From Candidatus Fonsibacter sp. (lineage in GTDB: Bacteria; Pseudomonadota; Alphaproteobacteria; Pelagibacterales; Pelagibacteraceae): DNA of 6,505 nt. How positions within the stretch are numbered: position 1 is the first letter of the stretch; each line of letters begins with the position of its first letter. The position numbers were made by a program, and so were the translations under genes. Under the pieces are notes generated by a model, which saw only the letters and a program-made list of their open reading frames with translations, made no database searches and was not told the origin of the DNA. This document shows, piece by piece, positions 6,362 through 6,505 of the stretch. Location: contig SHWR01000055.1 of assembly GCA_009693745.1 (NCBI GenBank), positions 1 through 6,505 of the forward strand, in the 5' to 3' direction.

Positions 6362-6505
6362 TAATTAATTAGGCTTAAATCTTTTTTATAAACAGAACTT
6401 TGAACTCTAAATAAATTAAGTAAAGTATGAGGAAGATAATCATGATTTAATTCCTTATTAGCTATGTTTTTAATCTTAGATAAATTAATATTTTGACTTT
6501 TTACA
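6361..6505 (-). CDS. Unrecognised protein, C-terminal fragment
   Basis: A minus-strand frame is open from the window edge (first full codon at 6504) to a TAA at 6363-6361, giving 47 residues that end in FRVQSSVYKKDLSLIN. I do not recognise the family. The visible part is hydrophilic, rich in Lys, Asn and Leu, with a short segment NHDYLPHTLLNLFRVQ that may be helical and no obvious membrane span or metal motif. Two things argue that it is real: such a run without a stop is unlikely in DNA this A+T-rich, and its stop codon shares one base with the SemiSWEET ATG (TAATG), the same junction as nadA/nadB. It is therefore probably the upstream gene of a two-gene unit. The start and most of the protein lie outside the window. 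Confidence 0.6.
   Translation of the reverse strand, partial: VKSQNINLSKIKNIANKELNHDYLPHTLLNLFRVQSSVYKKDLSLIN

Noticed and set aside
1..6505. Mobile element, CRISPR, defence or other novel gene system
   Set aside because: No transposase, integrase, toxin, nuclease or repeat array is visible, and nearly all sequence is covered by housekeeping genes.

Overview
The window is a compact stretch of bacterial chromosome, very A+T-rich (by eye about 70% A+T), holding ordinary housekeeping genes. Neighbouring genes overlap by 1 to 8 bp or sit a few bases apart, and none of the visible gene starts has a clear Shine-Dalgarno sequence. These traits, the Gln-type dihydroorotase motif DTQVHFREPG and the gene set suggest a streamlined free-living alphaproteobacterium, most likely SAR11/Pelagibacter-like. 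That placement is an inference from gene character, not a database match.

Layout. At the left edge (1-241, +) is the C-terminal end of a propionyl/acetyl-CoA synthetase (PrpE-like). It converges with, and overlaps by 4 bp, a full-length dihydroorotase-family gene (238-1551, -). A 38-bp gap separates that gene from a divergent ygfZ gene (1590-2474, +), a folate-binding iron-sulfur protein maturation factor. A tRNA-Leu(GAG) gene lies on the minus strand (2480-2565), five bases after the ygfZ stop. Next is the main unit, nadA-nadB-nadC (2648-6111, +), the complete three-enzyme route from L-aspartate and dihydroxyacetone phosphate to nicotinate mononucleotide. At the right, a small SemiSWEET-type PQ-loop membrane protein gene (6104-6361, -) overlaps the 3' end of nadC. 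The end of an unrecognised gene (6361-6505, -) is joined to the SemiSWEET start through a TAATG overlap.

How the genes work together. NadB oxidises L-aspartate to iminoaspartate, NadA (a [4Fe-4S] enzyme) condenses this with dihydroxyacetone phosphate to quinolinate, and NadC converts quinolinate with PRPP to nicotinate mononucleotide. The 1-bp nadA/nadB overlap and the 3-bp nadB/nadC gap indicate one translationally coupled operon. YgfZ supports certain Fe-S enzymes, so its position near nadA may be functional, but it could equally be chance.

I see no mobile element, CRISPR array, phage gene, riboswitch or novel multigene system. The points most worth a second look are an apparent His-to-Asn change in the quinolinate-binding site of NadC, the dihydroorotase metal-site variant, an 11-bp perfect hairpin just past the nadC stop, and the unknown gene coupled to SemiSWEET.
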